A program made the position numbers and the translations under genes. DNA of 13,044 bases, taken from positions 1 through 13,044 of the forward strand of contig CACYZS010000016.1 of the NCBI GenBank assembly GCA_902778985.1, read 5' to 3'. The notes under the pieces were generated by a model. It was not told the DNA's origin. It ran no database searches and saw only the letters and a program-made list of their open reading frames with translations. The stretch's first letter is position 1, and every line of letters starts with the position of its first letter. Positions 12,832-13,044 of this stretch are shown here, in pieces. This DNA is from an uncultured Ruminococcus sp. (GTDB taxonomy: Bacteria > Bacillota > Clostridia > Oscillospirales > CAG-272).

Positions 12832-13044
12832 GTGGTCAAGGTGCTGCTTCGGAAACTGCGCGAGTCGCTGATCTCGGTGTTTCCCGTCGCGCTGATCGTC
12901 TTCGTTTTGTCCCTGACCCCTCTCGTCTCGCTCTCGCCCCGCGAGATGACGGTCTTCCTGCTCTCCGCCGCCGTGATGGTCGCGGGGATCGGCCTGTTCG
13001 GGCTCGGCGCCGATATGGCGATGTCCCCGATGGGCGAGCAGATC
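12832..13044 (+). CDS. DUF1538 family membrane protein, first 71 codons (partial at right edge)
   Basis: This is a predicted integral membrane protein of unknown function. The visible part, starting VKVLLRKLRESLISVFPVA, has a short basic N-terminus and two hydrophobic segments (about 14-32 and 39-62). The second, rich in glycine (VMVAGIGLFGLGADMAMSPMG), is the pattern I associate with DUF1538. The GTG at 12832 is preferred because AGGGGGG lies 6 nt upstream. An in-frame ATG at 12796 would add 12 residues but begins only about 2 nt after the predicted transcript start. The gene continues beyond the window, so downstream partners cannot be seen. From memory, DUF1538 genes often neighbour PII-type nitrogen regulators in Clostridia; I cannot check that here. 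Confidence 0.8.
   Translation, partial: MVKVLLRKLRESLISVFPVALIVFVLSLTPLVSLSPREMTVFLLSAAVMVAGIGLFGLGADMAMSPMGEQI

Noticed and set aside
1..13044. Mobile elements, CRISPR arrays, toxin-antitoxin or phage-defence genes, tRNA or rRNA
   Set aside because: I looked for transposase or integrase motifs, regularly spaced repeats, attachment-site-like repeats and tRNA-like folds and saw none. The genes are ordinary chromosomal ones with uniform composition.

Overview
The window looks like chromosomal DNA of a GC-rich Firmicute, most likely class Clostridia. The indications are consensus sigma-A promoters (TTGACA-like/TATAAT, mostly 17-nt spacers), AGGAGG-type ribosome binding sites, a split two-subunit transketolase, a SleB/CwlJ-type wall hydrolase, a Wzz-like modulator plus separate tyrosine-kinase pair of the Gram-positive kind, PcrA, and a tetrahydrofolate (THF) riboswitch in front of an ECF folate-transporter gene. 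I see no mobile element, CRISPR array, tRNA or rRNA.

Layout, left to right. (1) 1-1945, minus: der then obgE, two ribosome-assembly GTPases in one operon; obgE runs off the left edge. (2) 2105-3987, plus: a consensus promoter and the two overlapping halves of transketolase, ending at a bidirectional terminator shared with the convergent next gene. (3) 4043-5122, minus: an SGNH esterase of the GxDLY type, with its own promoter carrying an 18-bp dyad. (4) 5222-6109, minus: a secreted SleB-type cell-wall hydrolase with its own promoter and terminator. (5) 6308-8119, minus: one continuous gene joining a FolT folate ECF S-component to a complete folylpolyglutamate synthase (FolC). Its leader holds a THF riboswitch and a hairpin that can mask the ribosome binding site. 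(6) 8457-10124, plus: a very strong promoter, a possible 14-codon leader ORF, a Wzz-like membrane modulator and a divergent BY-kinase, closed by a strong terminator. (7) 10190-12607, minus: PcrA/UvrD helicase with a lineage-type insertion. (8) 12832-13044, plus: the start of a DUF1538 membrane protein that runs off the right edge.

Most of the window is housekeeping: ribosome biogenesis, the non-oxidative pentose phosphate pathway, DNA repair and wall turnover. The most coherent unit is region 5. A THF sensor, a folate uptake subunit and the enzyme that traps folate by polyglutamylation lie on one transcript, and the last two are one polypeptide. That is an integrated sense-import-retain arrangement. 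The second point of interest is region 6, a modulator/tyrosine-kinase pair with no polysaccharide genes beside it, altered kinase motifs, and a tyrosine-rich basic tail on the modulator. Function calls rest on motifs read by eye; no database search was run.
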